A stretch of 23,860 nucleotides of DNA. Source: JANPCX01 sp966211815. Lineage in GTDB: Bacteria; Pseudomonadota; Gammaproteobacteria; Burkholderiales; Burkholderiaceae_C. The stretch spans positions 1-23,860 of the forward strand of contig CBIHOD010000059.1 of the NCBI GenBank assembly GCA_966211815.1, in the 5' to 3' direction. The notes beneath the pieces are model-generated. The model was not told the origin of the DNA and did no database searches. It was given only the letters and a program-made list of their open reading frames with translations. This document shows, piece after piece, positions 15,700 through 22,792 of the stretch. Made by a program: the position numbers and the translations under genes. Position 1 is the first letter of the stretch. Each line of letters begins with the position of its first letter.

Positions 15700-16440
15700 T
15701 CAAACCACAGCCTCACCCATTCCCCGCACCGACCCGTTCCGCGCCGTCGGCCGCTCTCCGCGCCGCCCTCGCCTCAACCTCCCCTCCATCCCATGCGCCA
15801 CCCTCGACAACCCGAAGCACATCACGAAGTAGGTCAGCGCCAGGCAGGTGTACACCGCGACCGGCCGCGTCAACGTCTGCGCATTGATCTGCGAAGCGAT
15901 GAACGACACCTCCGCCAGCCCGATGATCGTCCCCAGTGACGTTTCCTTGATCGTCGAGACGAACTGGTTCACCAGCGACGGCAGCATGTTGCGCAGGGCC
16001 TGGGGGAGGACGACGAAGCGCATCGCGTCGCCATGGCCGAGCCCGAGGGCGCGGGCGGCCTGCATCTGGCCTTTGGGCAGGCTCTGGATGCCCGAGCGCA
16101 CGATCTCGGCGATGTAGGCGGCGTCGAAGACCACCAGGGCGGCGAGCATGGTGGCGAACTGGCTGCTCTTGTGGCCGGTGACGGCGGGCAGGAAGAAGTA
16201 GGCCCAGAAGACCACCATCAACAGCGGCGTGCCGCGCACGGTGAAGACCCAGGCGGTCACGGGCCAGCGCAGCCAGGGGCGGGGGCTCAGCCGCGCCAGG
16301 CCGAGCAGCACGCCGAGCGGGAAGGCCAGCAGCAGGCCGAGCACGCTGAGCAGCAGCGTCAGCGCCAGGCCGCCGAGCGGTCCATTGGGGTATTGGCCGA
16401 GCAGGAAGTAGAGCCAGTAGGTGTCGAGGAATTCGATCAT
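15700..16440 (-). CDS. Amino-acid ABC transporter permease (GltK-like)
   Basis: This 246-residue His/Glu/Gln/Arg-type membrane subunit has about five helices, with the first one at 22-49 (GGLALTLLLSVLGLLLAFPLGVLLGL). The ATPase-coupling EAA loop reads MQAARALGLGHGDAMRFVVLPQALRNMLP, followed by IKETSLGTIIGLAEV. The C-terminal 25 residues are Arg/Gly-rich and poorly conserved. The ATG at 16440 overlaps the stop of the other permease by 4 nt and has GAGGA 8 nt upstream. It probably pairs with that permease to form the channel. No ATP-binding gene follows; the next gene is an unrelated YciI-like protein. Confidence 0.92.
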   Translation of the reverse strand: MIEFLDTYWLYFLLGQYPNGPLGGLALTLLLSVLGLLLAFPLGVLLGLARLSPRPWLRWPVTAWVFTVRGTPLLMVVFWAYFFLPAVTGHKSSQFATMLAALVVFDAAYIAEIVRSGIQSLPKGQMQAARALGLGHGDAMRFVVLPQALRNMLPSLVNQFVSTIKETSLGTIIGLAEVSFIASQINAQTLTRPVAVYTCLALTYFVMCFGLSRVAHGMEGRLRRGRRGERPTARNGSVRGMGEAVV

Positions 16441-17135
16441 CGCGCCGTCCTCGGCGGGTAGCGGTGCTGGATGAGCGTCGCGGCCGCGGTGATGGCGAGC
16501 GAGACGCTGAGGTAGGCCACGGTGGCCAGCGCGAAGGTTTCGAAGCCGCGGAAGCTGGCGCTCTCGACGCGCTGGGCCTGGTACATCAGCTCGGCGGTGC
16601 CGATGACGGTGGCCACGCTCGTGTCCTTCCAAAGGTTCAGCGTCTGCGACACCAGCGGCGGCACCACCGCGCGCATGGCCTGCGGCAGCACCACGTGGCG
16701 CATCGTGGCCAGGTAGGTCAGGCCGAGCGCCTTGCCGGCTTCCAGCTGGGCGGGCGGCACCGACCGCACGCCGCTGCCCAGGTCTTCGGCCATGTAGGCG
16801 GCGGTGTAGACCGTCAGCGCCACCACGGCGCAGATGGTTTCGGTGGGGCCGCCGTAGAGCAGCTCTTTCAGCGAGGCCGGCAGCAGCTCGGGCGCCGCGA
16901 AATACCAGAAGAGCAGGTGCACCAGCAGCGGCACGCTGCGCACGCCTTCCACGTAGAGGAAGCCCAGGCGCTGGAGCGACCGGTTGGGCGTGAGCCGCAG
17001 CAGCGCCACCAGCGTGGCCAGGGGCAGGGCGAAGACCAGCGTCAGGCCGGTCAACTTGAGCGACAGGAAAAAGCCCTGGACCAGCCAGGCGCGGAACTCG
17101 CCTGTGAGCAGCAGGCTGAAATCGAAAGTGGGCAT
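16437..17135 (-). CDS. Amino-acid ABC transporter permease (GltJ-like)
   Basis: This 232-residue permease is of the same His/Glu/Gln/Arg family. The start is MPTFDFSLLLTGEFRAWLVQG, followed by helix LTGLTLVFALPLATLVALLRL and the family-typical YVEGVRSVPLLVHLLFWYF. The EAA loop is LEAGKALGLTYLATMRHVVLPQAMRAVVP, and LWKDTSVATVIGTAELMYQAQ follows. The order binding protein, permease, permease matches glutamate/aspartate (GltIJK) importers. It lies 91 nt after the binding-protein gene, across a strong hairpin, which would make it less expressed than the binding protein. The start codon lacks a strong ribosome site. Confidence 0.92.
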   Translation of the reverse strand: MPTFDFSLLLTGEFRAWLVQGFFLSLKLTGLTLVFALPLATLVALLRLTPNRSLQRLGFLYVEGVRSVPLLVHLLFWYFAAPELLPASLKELLYGGPTETICAVVALTVYTAAYMAEDLGSGVRSVPPAQLEAGKALGLTYLATMRHVVLPQAMRAVVPPLVSQTLNLWKDTSVATVIGTAELMYQAQRVESASFRGFETFALATVAYLSVSLAITAAATLIQHRYPPRTAR

Positions 17136-17152
17136 CGGGTGGAAACGAAGAA

Positions 17153-17179
17153 ACCCTGCCGTCGCCGGGACGGCAGGGT
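17153..17179 (-). terminator. Strong hairpin (attenuator) between binding-protein and permease genes
   Basis: ACCCTGCCGTC at 17153-17163 and GACGGCAGGGT at 17169-17179 form a perfect 11-bp stem with a 5-nt loop. On the minus strand it is followed by TTCTTCGTTTCC, a moderately U-rich tail. Position inside the operon, directly after the binding-protein gene, fits the usual arrangement that yields an excess of binding protein over membrane subunits. Confidence 0.75.
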
Positions 17180-17226
17180 CGAAAGGGGAGGGGGCTGCCG
17201 CACGGGGCGGCGGGCGGGGCCGGGGC

Positions 17227-18090
17227 TTACTCGGTCACTTTATCCGAGTCGAATTTGAAGGCGCGCTTCGGGTAGTTCACCTTGGTGCCCGGGCCGTACC
17301 ACTTGGCGAACAGCTTGTCCGCCTCGCCGGATTTCTCCAGCTCGCGCAGGGTGTCGTCCACCGCGGCCTTCAGGCGGGCCTCGCCCTTCTTGATGCCGAT
17401 GGCCAGGGCCTCGGTGCTGATGTTCTCGTCCAGGATCAGGTAGTCCTTCTGCGCCGGGCCGAGTTTGGCGAAGGCGTCGTGCAGCGACACCTCGTCGTTG
17501 ACGAAGGCCACGCCCTTGCCCTGCTGCAGCGCCACCAGGGCCTGCGGTGTGGTGTCGAAGGTGACGACGTCGACCGCCGGCACCGCCTTGCGGATGTTGG
17601 GCTCCTGCGTGCCGCCCTTGACGGTGGTCACTTTCTTGCCGGACAGCTGCGACAGCTTGGTGATGCCGCTTTCTTTCTTGACCAGCACCTTCTGGCCGGT
17701 GACGAAGACGGTCAGCGAGAAGTCGATCACCGCCTCGCGTTCCTTGTTGTGCGTCAGCGAGGCGGCCAGGATGTCGACACGGCCCTGCTGCAGCTCGGGG
17801 ATGCGGGCCGCAACGGCCAGCTGCTTGATGACGGGCTTGACGCCCAGCTTCTTCGCGACGGCGGTGCCCAGGTCGACGTCGTAGCCGATGAACTCGCGGG
17901 TCTTCGGGTCGATGAAGCTGTTGGGCTCGTCGGTGCCCAGCACGCCGATCACCAGCTCGCCCTTCTTCTTGATGTCGTCGAGCTGGTCGGCGTGGGCGGC
18001 GGTGGCGGACAGCAGCAGCGCGGTGGCGGCCAAGGCGCCGGCGGCCAGGGTGTGCAGGCGGGAGCGCTGGATGTGGGAAGGTTGTGTCAT
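17227..18090 (-). CDS. Amino-acid ABC transporter substrate-binding protein (GltI/GlnH family)
   Basis: This 287-residue periplasmic binding protein has a signal peptide at about residues 1-34 (ALAATALLLSATAAHA-DQ). The mature protein shows the family-3 pattern: DDIKKKGELVIGVLGTDEPNSFIDP, EFIGYDVDLGTAVAKKLGV, ARIPELQQGRVDILAASLTHNKEREAVIDFS, then FVTGQKVLVKK. The conserved Arg in AARIP and the R/D residues of HNKER...IDFS mark amino-acid (carboxylate and amino group) recognition. The pattern is closest to glutamate/aspartate receptors. The ATG at 18090 follows AAGGAA on the minus strand; the frame is open further up but the upstream residues are not signal-like. It is the first gene of the importer operon. 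Confidence 0.92.
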   Translation of the reverse strand: MTQPSHIQRSRLHTLAAGALAATALLLSATAAHADQLDDIKKKGELVIGVLGTDEPNSFIDPKTREFIGYDVDLGTAVAKKLGVKPVIKQLAVAARIPELQQGRVDILAASLTHNKEREAVIDFSLTVFVTGQKVLVKKESGITKLSQLSGKKVTTVKGGTQEPNIRKAVPAVDVVTFDTTPQALVALQQGKGVAFVNDEVSLHDAFAKLGPAQKDYLILDENISTEALAIGIKKGEARLKAAVDDTLRELEKSGEADKLFAKWYGPGTKVNYPKRAFKFDSDKVTE

Positions 18091-18371
18091 GGGGCGGGGT
18101 TCCTTTTTTTCCTTTTGGGCTTGTCGGTGTCGGTCGATTCGATCAATCCACCGTGCCGGCAGGTTAGCGGTGCCGCTTATGAATCCGAAGCCCTGTTTCC
18201 ATATTTGCAATCCCGTTGCATGAATATCGATTTCTGGTAACGCGGCGTGACGGCGGACATTGGAGGCGCATATATGAGCCAGGCATGGAAGTTTGTTTTG
18301 TTTCATTCGTTCGGCTTGAAGGGGCGGGTCGATAGCCTGAGTCCTCCATCCATTCAACGAACCCCAGAAGA
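18091..18371. promoter_or_regulatory. Divergent intergenic region with an interrupted inverted repeat
   Basis: This 281-nt gap is AT-richer than the rest and separates two divergently transcribed binding-protein genes. The clearest structure is at 18201-18227: ATATTTGCAA, TCCCG, TTGCA-TG-AATAT. The arms pair apart from a 2-nt bulge, which could be an operator. A TAGCCT at 18333-18338 may be a -10 box for the plus-strand gene, but no well-spaced -35 is seen. No gene is visible. Confidence 0.4.
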
Positions 18372-19991
18372 ATGAACACCTTCATGACGACGCAGTTGAG
18401 AACAATCAAGAGGCGCGGCTTCAATGCCGTGCTCGCCGCCGCCGCCTTGCTGCCGCTGGTCGGCACGGCGCATGCCCAGCCAGGCAACCCGGCGGCCACC
18501 GAACTGCGCCTCGGCCTGGGCGCCGACGTGGTCTCGCTCGACCCCCACTGGCTGAACGCCGGTCCCTCCAACGCCTTGGCCACCCATTTGTTCGACACGC
18601 TGGTCCAGGTCGACGCCGACGGCCGGCTGGTCCCCGGCCTGGCCGAGTCCTGGAAAGCCGTCACCCCGACCACCTGGGAGTTCCGCCTGCGCAAAGGCGT
18701 GAAGTTCCATGATGGCCAGGAGCTCACCGCGGACGACGTCGTCTTCTCGCTCGACAGGCCCGCCGCGCTGGCCAACAGCCCCGGCAGTTTCACCAGCTTC
18801 ACCAAGGTGATCACCGCGAAGGAGGTGGTGGACGCGCACACGCTGCGACTGACCACCGCCGCGCCCTACGGCCCGCTGACGCTGAACCTGGCCAGCATCT
18901 TCATCGTGTCGAAGAAGGCGGCCGCCCAGGCCACGCAGGACGATTTCAACCAGGGCCGGGCCGCCGTCGGAACCGGGCCGTTTCGCTATGGAAGCTTCAA
19001 GCGCGGCGACAGCATCGAATTGCTGCGCAACGACGCCTACTGGGGCGCCAAGCCCGCCTGGGGCAGAGTGACTTTCCGCATCCTGACCAACGACGCGGCG
19101 CGGTTGACGGCGCTGCTGTCGGGCGCGGTCGACGGCATCGAGTCGGTGCCCAGCGGCGACATCGCCAAGGTCAAGGCCAACCCGGCCTTGCGCCTGGAGC
19201 AACGGCCTTCCTGGCGCACGCTGTTCTGGCACCTCGACCAGTCCCGCGACGCGTCGCCCTTCATCACCGACAAGGCCGGCAAGCCGCTGGCCAGGAACCC
19301 GCTGAAAGACCCGCGCGTGCGGCAAGCGCTGTCCAAAGCCATCGACCGCAAGGCCCTGGTGGAGCGCACGCTGGAAGGCCAGGGCCTGCCCGCCTCCAAC
19401 CTGAACACCGCTGGCGCCGTCGGCTATGCGGACTCGCTGAAGGTGGAGGCCTACGACCCCGAAGGCGCGCGCAGGCTGCTGGCCGAGGCCGGCTACCCCG
19501 ACGGTTTCGCGCTCACCCTGCACGGGCCGAACAACCGCTACGTCAACGACGAGCAGATCGTGCAGACCACGGCCCAGTTCTGGAGCCGCATCGGCCTGCA
19601 GGTGAAGGTGGAGACCCAGCCGGTGGCGACCTATTTCGGCAAGGCGCGCAACGGCGACTTCAGCGTCGCCTTGCTGGGCTGGGGCTCCCTGGCCGCCGAC
19701 TTCACCCTGCGCGATTTGCTCGGCACCGTCGACCCGGCCACCGGCTGGGGATCCTGGAACTGGGGCCGCTACAGCAACCCGAAGCTCGACGCGGCGGTGC
19801 AGGCGTCGCTGGCGGCGGTCGACGCGAAGCAGCGCGAGCAGCTCGCCGAGCAGGCGGTCAAGCTGGCCCTGGCCGATCACGCGGCCATCCCTTTGCACCA
19901 CCAGCAGGCCAGCTGGGCGGTGCGCAAGGGCATCCGCTACGCCCCCCGGGTGGACGAATTCACCTTCGCCCACCAGTTCCGCCCGGAATGA
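18372..19991 (+). CDS. Peptide-type ABC substrate-binding protein (SBP_bac_5, DppA-like), solitary
   Basis: The 539-residue family-5 binding protein has a signal peptide at about residues 1-36 (RRGFNAVLAAAALLPLVGTAHA-QP). Family landmarks are TELRLGLGADVVSLDPHWLN, LFDTLVQVDADGRLVPGLAESWKAV, TTWEFRLRKGVKFHDGQELTADDVVFSLDR, GTGPFRYGSFKRGDSIELLRN and NPLKDPRVRQALSKAIDRKALVE. Length is normal. Relatives bind peptides, nickel, glutathione or sugars. No permease or ATPase genes accompany it, so it either uses a transporter encoded elsewhere or serves as a receptor. The ATG at 18372 lacks a clear ribosome site, and a second ATG four codons later is possible. Confidence 0.92.
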   Translation: MNTFMTTQLRTIKRRGFNAVLAAAALLPLVGTAHAQPGNPAATELRLGLGADVVSLDPHWLNAGPSNALATHLFDTLVQVDADGRLVPGLAESWKAVTPTTWEFRLRKGVKFHDGQELTADDVVFSLDRPAALANSPGSFTSFTKVITAKEVVDAHTLRLTTAAPYGPLTLNLASIFIVSKKAAAQATQDDFNQGRAAVGTGPFRYGSFKRGDSIELLRNDAYWGAKPAWGRVTFRILTNDAARLTALLSGAVDGIESVPSGDIAKVKANPALRLEQRPSWRTLFWHLDQSRDASPFITDKAGKPLARNPLKDPRVRQALSKAIDRKALVERTLEGQGLPASNLNTAGAVGYADSLKVEAYDPEGARRLLAEAGYPDGFALTLHGPNNRYVNDEQIVQTTAQFWSRIGLQVKVETQPVATYFGKARNGDFSVALLGWGSLAADFTLRDLLGTVDPATGWGSWNWGRYSNPKLDAAVQASLAAVDAKQREQLAEQAVKLALADHAAIPLHHQQASWAVRKGIRYAPRVDEFTFAHQFRPE

Positions 19992-19992
19992 C

Positions 19993-20021
19993 CCGGCGCG
20001 CCGCGACGCGGGCGCTGCCGG
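19993..20021. terminator. GC-rich hairpin between convergent genes
   Basis: The 30-nt gap between the convergent peptide-binding and dehydrogenase genes holds nested dyads: CCGGC.../...GCCGG outside and CCGC-GAC-GCGG inside. It has no T-run on either strand. It could weakly end transcription in both directions. Confidence 0.3.
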
Positions 20022-20945
20022 TCAGCCTTGCAGCACGGCCAGCGCGTTGCGCGCGGCCGCGACGCCCATCTTCACGTAGGCGTCGGCCGTGACGCCGCCG
20101 ATGTGCGGGCTGAGCGTGATGCGCGCCTCGCCGTGGAAGGGGTGGGGCCCCGCCATCGGCTCGACCGCGAAGCTGTCCAGGCCGGCGCTGCCCACCTGCC
20201 CGGACCGCACCGCGTCGAGCAGCGCGGCCTCGTCGATCAGCCCGCCGCGCGCGGTGTTCACGATGATCACGCCGCGCTTGCAGGCGGCCAGCGCGCGCGC
20301 GTCGACCAGCCTGGCGTTGTCGGCGGTCAGCGGGCAGTGCAGCGAGATCGCGTCGGACTCGCGCCAGATCGTCTCCAGGTCGGTGCGGTGGATGGCCGCC
20401 GGCAGGTCCTGGGCATAAGGGTCGAACCCGAGCACGCGCATGCCCATGGCGTCAGCCATGCGGGCGAAGCGCCGGCCGATCGCGCCCAGGCCGACCACGC
20501 CGACGGTGCGCCCCTCCAGTTCCACGCTCTTGTGCGTGGCCTTGTCCCAATGGCCGGCGTGCATGCGCGCATTCAGCGTGGTGACCGACTTGGCGCAGGC
20601 CAGCAGCAGGGCCAGCGCATGCTCGGCCACCGCCGCGGCGTTGGCGCCGGTCGCGGCCACGACCTGGACGCCCCGCGCCCGGGCGGCCGACGCGTCGATC
20701 GTGTCGGTGCCGCTGCCGTGCTTGGAGATGACCTTCAGGCTCGGCGCCGCCCCGATCGCCGCGGCGCCCACCTTGCCGTAGCGCACGATGATCGCCACCG
20801 GGTCGTGCCGCCGGCACAAGGCCACGATGTCGTCTTCGCCGGGCGCCTTGCCGGCGAACAGCACTTCATAGCCGGCGAGCAGCGCGAGGGCTTCCTCTGC
20901 CAGGTCGGCGCCGGTGACGAGGATGGCGGGCTTGGCGGCGCTCAC
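20022..20945 (-). CDS. D-isomer-specific 2-hydroxyacid dehydrogenase (phosphoglycerate dehydrogenase-like)
   Basis: The 307-residue NAD(P)-dependent dehydrogenase of the D-2-hydroxyacid family interconverts a 2-hydroxy acid and a 2-oxo acid. The nucleotide-binding motif is VGVVGLGAIGRR (GLGAIG, 152-157). The catalytic triad is visible as Arg233 (NTARGGLIDE), Glu262 (DSFAVEP) and His281 (SPHIGG). The substrate loop carries KHGSGTDTID (75-84). A C-terminal ACT domain is absent, which argues against a classical serine-pathway enzyme. The GTG start at 20945 overlaps the preceding stop (GTGA) and begins the first beta strand (AKPAILVTG); the frame is open well upstream, so the start is inferred. 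It is the last gene of the Bug/RraA operon. Confidence 0.9.
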   Translation of the reverse strand: MSAAKPAILVTGADLAEEALALLAGYEVLFAGKAPGEDDIVALCRRHDPVAIIVRYGKVGAAAIGAAPSLKVISKHGSGTDTIDASAARARGVQVVAATGANAAAVAEHALALLLACAKSVTTLNARMHAGHWDKATHKSVELEGRTVGVVGLGAIGRRFARMADAMGMRVLGFDPYAQDLPAAIHRTDLETIWRESDAISLHCPLTADNARLVDARALAACKRGVIIVNTARGGLIDEAALLDAVRSGQVGSAGLDSFAVEPMAGPHPFHGEARITLSPHIGGVTADAYVKMGVAAARNALAVLQG

Positions 20946-21640
20946 AGCGTCTGCCCCTCGCCGACCACGCCGGCGGCGCGCAGCGCGCCGTCGAGCCAGG
21001 CGGGGCGCAGCGCCCGGCGGCTTTGGATGTCGGCGATGCGCCGGGTTTCGTCGGCCAGTTTCCGGACGGCCAGCGGCAGCATCGCGGCCGCCTTCTCCCG
21101 TTCGACCACCGTCACGCCGTCGGCGTCGCCCACGACCAGGTCGCCCGGCCGCACGGTGACGCCGCCGACCGACACCGGGTGGTTCAGCCGGCCCGGCGCG
21201 ACCTTGGTCGGGCCGTTGGGGTTCAGCCCGGCGGCGTACACCGGCAGGCCGAGTTCGCGGATGGCGACGCTGTCGCGCACCGCGCCGTCGATCACCACGG
21301 CGGCGACGCCGAGCGCGGCCGCCTGCTGGCACATGATCTCGCCCATCAGCGCGTTCGACAGGTCGCCTTTGCCGTCGACCACGATCACGTCGCCGGGTTT
21401 GGCGACAGCCAGCGCCGCGTGGATCATCAGGTTGTCGCCGGGGCGGACTTCGACGGTCAACGCCGGGCCGGCGAAGCCCATCGTCGGCGCCAGCGGCCCG
21501 ATGCGGCCGTTCAACGCGCCGCGCCGGCCGGCCACGTCGGCCAGGATGGAAGACGGGAAGCGCGCGGCTTCTTGGACGATTTCCGGGTCGACGCGGTCGA
21601 AGTCCCGGACCACGTCCGGCAGGTGGGAAGCTTGATTCAT
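20942..21640 (-). CDS. RraA-like protein, possible 4-hydroxy-4-acid aldolase/oxaloacetate decarboxylase
   Basis: The 232-residue protein is of the RraA/HMG-CHA aldolase fold. Motifs are SILADVAGRRGALNGRIGPL near the N-terminus, PGDNLMIHAALAVAKPGDVIVVDG (67-90), LMGEIMCQQAAALGVAAVVIDGAVRD (98-123) and GLPVYAAGLNPNGP. Arg122-Asp123 is the signature RD pair. Metal-dependent aldolases of this fold usually have an acidic residue three positions after the Asp; here it is Ala126, so the aldolase call is tentative. Its place between a Bug binding protein and a hydroxyacid dehydrogenase favours a catabolic enzyme over an RNase E regulator. GGAA lies a few nt before the ATG at 21640, and the stop overlaps the dehydrogenase start. 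Confidence 0.85.
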   Translation of the reverse strand: MNQASHLPDVVRDFDRVDPEIVQEAARFPSSILADVAGRRGALNGRIGPLAPTMGFAGPALTVEVRPGDNLMIHAALAVAKPGDVIVVDGKGDLSNALMGEIMCQQAAALGVAAVVIDGAVRDSVAIRELGLPVYAAGLNPNGPTKVAPGRLNHPVSVGGVTVRPGDLVVGDADGVTVVEREKAAAMLPLAVRKLADETRRIADIQSRRALRPAWLDGALRAAGVVGEGQTL

Positions 21641-21698
21641 GTGGATTCCAAATGGATGGTTGGGTGGGCGACGGCGGGGCCCGGGGGCGCGGTGAGAG

Positions 21699-22667
21699 TC
21701 AGTCGACCCTCGCCCCGGATTCCTTGACGACCTTGCCCCAGCGCGGGATCTCGTCTTTGATCAACGCGGCGAACTGCTCGGGCGTGCCGCCGGCCACGTC
21801 CGCGCCTTCGTCGCCGAGCTTCTTGCGCAGTTCCGGGCTCTGGAGCGCTTTGTTGAATTCGGCGTTGAGCCTGGCGACCACGTCCTTGGGCGTGCCTGCC
21901 GGCGCGAGCAGGCCGAACCAGCTGACCGCGTCGAATCCCTTGTAGCCCGACTCGTTGATGGTGGGCACGTCGGGCAGGTCGTCGCTGCGCTTGGCCGAGG
22001 TGATGGCCAGCGCGCGCAGCTTGCCTTGCTTGATCTGGCCGATCAGCGTCGGCACCGAGGACATGTACAGGTCGACGTTGCCGCCGATCAGGTCCGTCAT
22101 CGACGCCGCGGCGCCTTTGTACGGCACGTGCTGGGTCTTGATGCCGGCGGCCTTCTGGAACATCTCGCTCGTCAAGTGGGCCACGGTGCCGTTGCCGGGC
22201 GAAGCGAAGTTGATCGCGCCCGGCTTGGCCTTGGCGGCGTTCACCACGTCGGCCAGCGTCTTGTACGGCGTTCCCATGCCCGCCACCATGACCAGCGGCG
22301 CGTTGGCGATCAACAGCACCGGCGCCAGGTCCTTCTGCGGGTCGTAGGGCACCTTCGCGTAGAGCGTCGGGCTGATGGCGAGGTTGCTGGTCTGCCCGAG
22401 CACGAGGGTGTAGCCGTCGGCCGGCGATTTGGCCACCGCGTCCACGCCCAGGTTGCCGCCGACGCCCGGCTTGTTGTCGATGACGAAGGTCCAGCCGGTC
22501 GCGGCCGCGACCTTCTGGCTGGTCTCGCGGGCGATGGAGTCGGTGCCGCCGCCCGGGGGGAAGGGCACGACGATGCGGATCGGTTTGGTGGGCCAGGCCT
22601 GCGCGGATGCGCCGGTGGCGAGGGCGCTGGCGGCGAGCGCCAGCAAAAGGCGGCGGGAAGCTTGCAT
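21699..22667 (-). CDS. Bug-type tripartite tricarboxylate transporter substrate-binding protein (TctC family)
   Basis: The 322-residue periplasmic receptor is of the Bug family, greatly expanded in Burkholderiales. The signal peptide is residues 1-23 (RRLLLALAASALATGASA). Typical motifs follow: WPTKPIRIVVPFPPGGGTDSIAR, VIDNKPGVGGNLGVDAVAKSPADGYTL, INFASPGNGTVAHLTSEMFQKAAGI, HVPYKGAAASMTDLIGGNVDLYM and WFGLLAPAGTP. No TctA/TctB membrane genes are nearby, as is common for Bug proteins. The start at 22667 is set by GGAGAC on the minus strand (plus 22672-22677). It is the first gene of an operon with the RraA-like protein and the dehydrogenase, so its ligand is probably their substrate or a precursor. 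Confidence 0.93.
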   Translation of the reverse strand: MQASRRLLLALAASALATGASAQAWPTKPIRIVVPFPPGGGTDSIARETSQKVAAATGWTFVIDNKPGVGGNLGVDAVAKSPADGYTLVLGQTSNLAISPTLYAKVPYDPQKDLAPVLLIANAPLVMVAGMGTPYKTLADVVNAAKAKPGAINFASPGNGTVAHLTSEMFQKAAGIKTQHVPYKGAAASMTDLIGGNVDLYMSSVPTLIGQIKQGKLRALAITSAKRSDDLPDVPTINESGYKGFDAVSWFGLLAPAGTPKDVVARLNAEFNKALQSPELRKKLGDEGADVAGGTPEQFAALIKDEIPRWGKVVKESGARVD

Positions 22668-22724
22668 CGAATGTCTCCGTTTGAAGGTGGCGCCTCGCAG
22701 TGGAAGGGGCGTCTTGGTGGCTTC

Positions 22725-22754
22725 AGTATTGGCAGCCGTTCGATTAAAGTCCAA
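22725..22754 (-). promoter_or_regulatory. Candidate promoter of the Bug/RraA/dehydrogenase operon
   Basis: On the minus strand TTGGAC (plus 22749-22754) and AATACT (plus 22725-22730) are 18 nt apart, each matching consensus at four of six positions. The -35 lies inside the dyad at 22740-22758, as expected for a LysR-regulated promoter. Confidence 0.5.
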
Positions 22755-22758
22755 TCGA
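22740..22758. promoter_or_regulatory. Candidate LysR-type operator (TCGATT-N7-AATCGA)
   Basis: This is a perfect 6-bp dyad with a 7-bp centre, located 35 bp before the lysR start and overlapping the -35 box of the divergent operon. It is the only strong palindrome in the 125-bp intergenic region. LysR-type proteins normally bind interrupted dyads of this size between themselves and their target operon. Confidence 0.6.
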
Positions 22759-22792
22759 TAGTTTCTTCAAAACCATCCATGGGACTTTTGCA

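Noticed and set aside
18104..18120. Minus-strand sigma-54-like sequence (CGGCACGGTGGATTG, near 18148-18165) before the GltI-like gene
   Set aside because: The TTG is one base too far from the GG and the -12 GC is GA, so spacing and sequence both fail.
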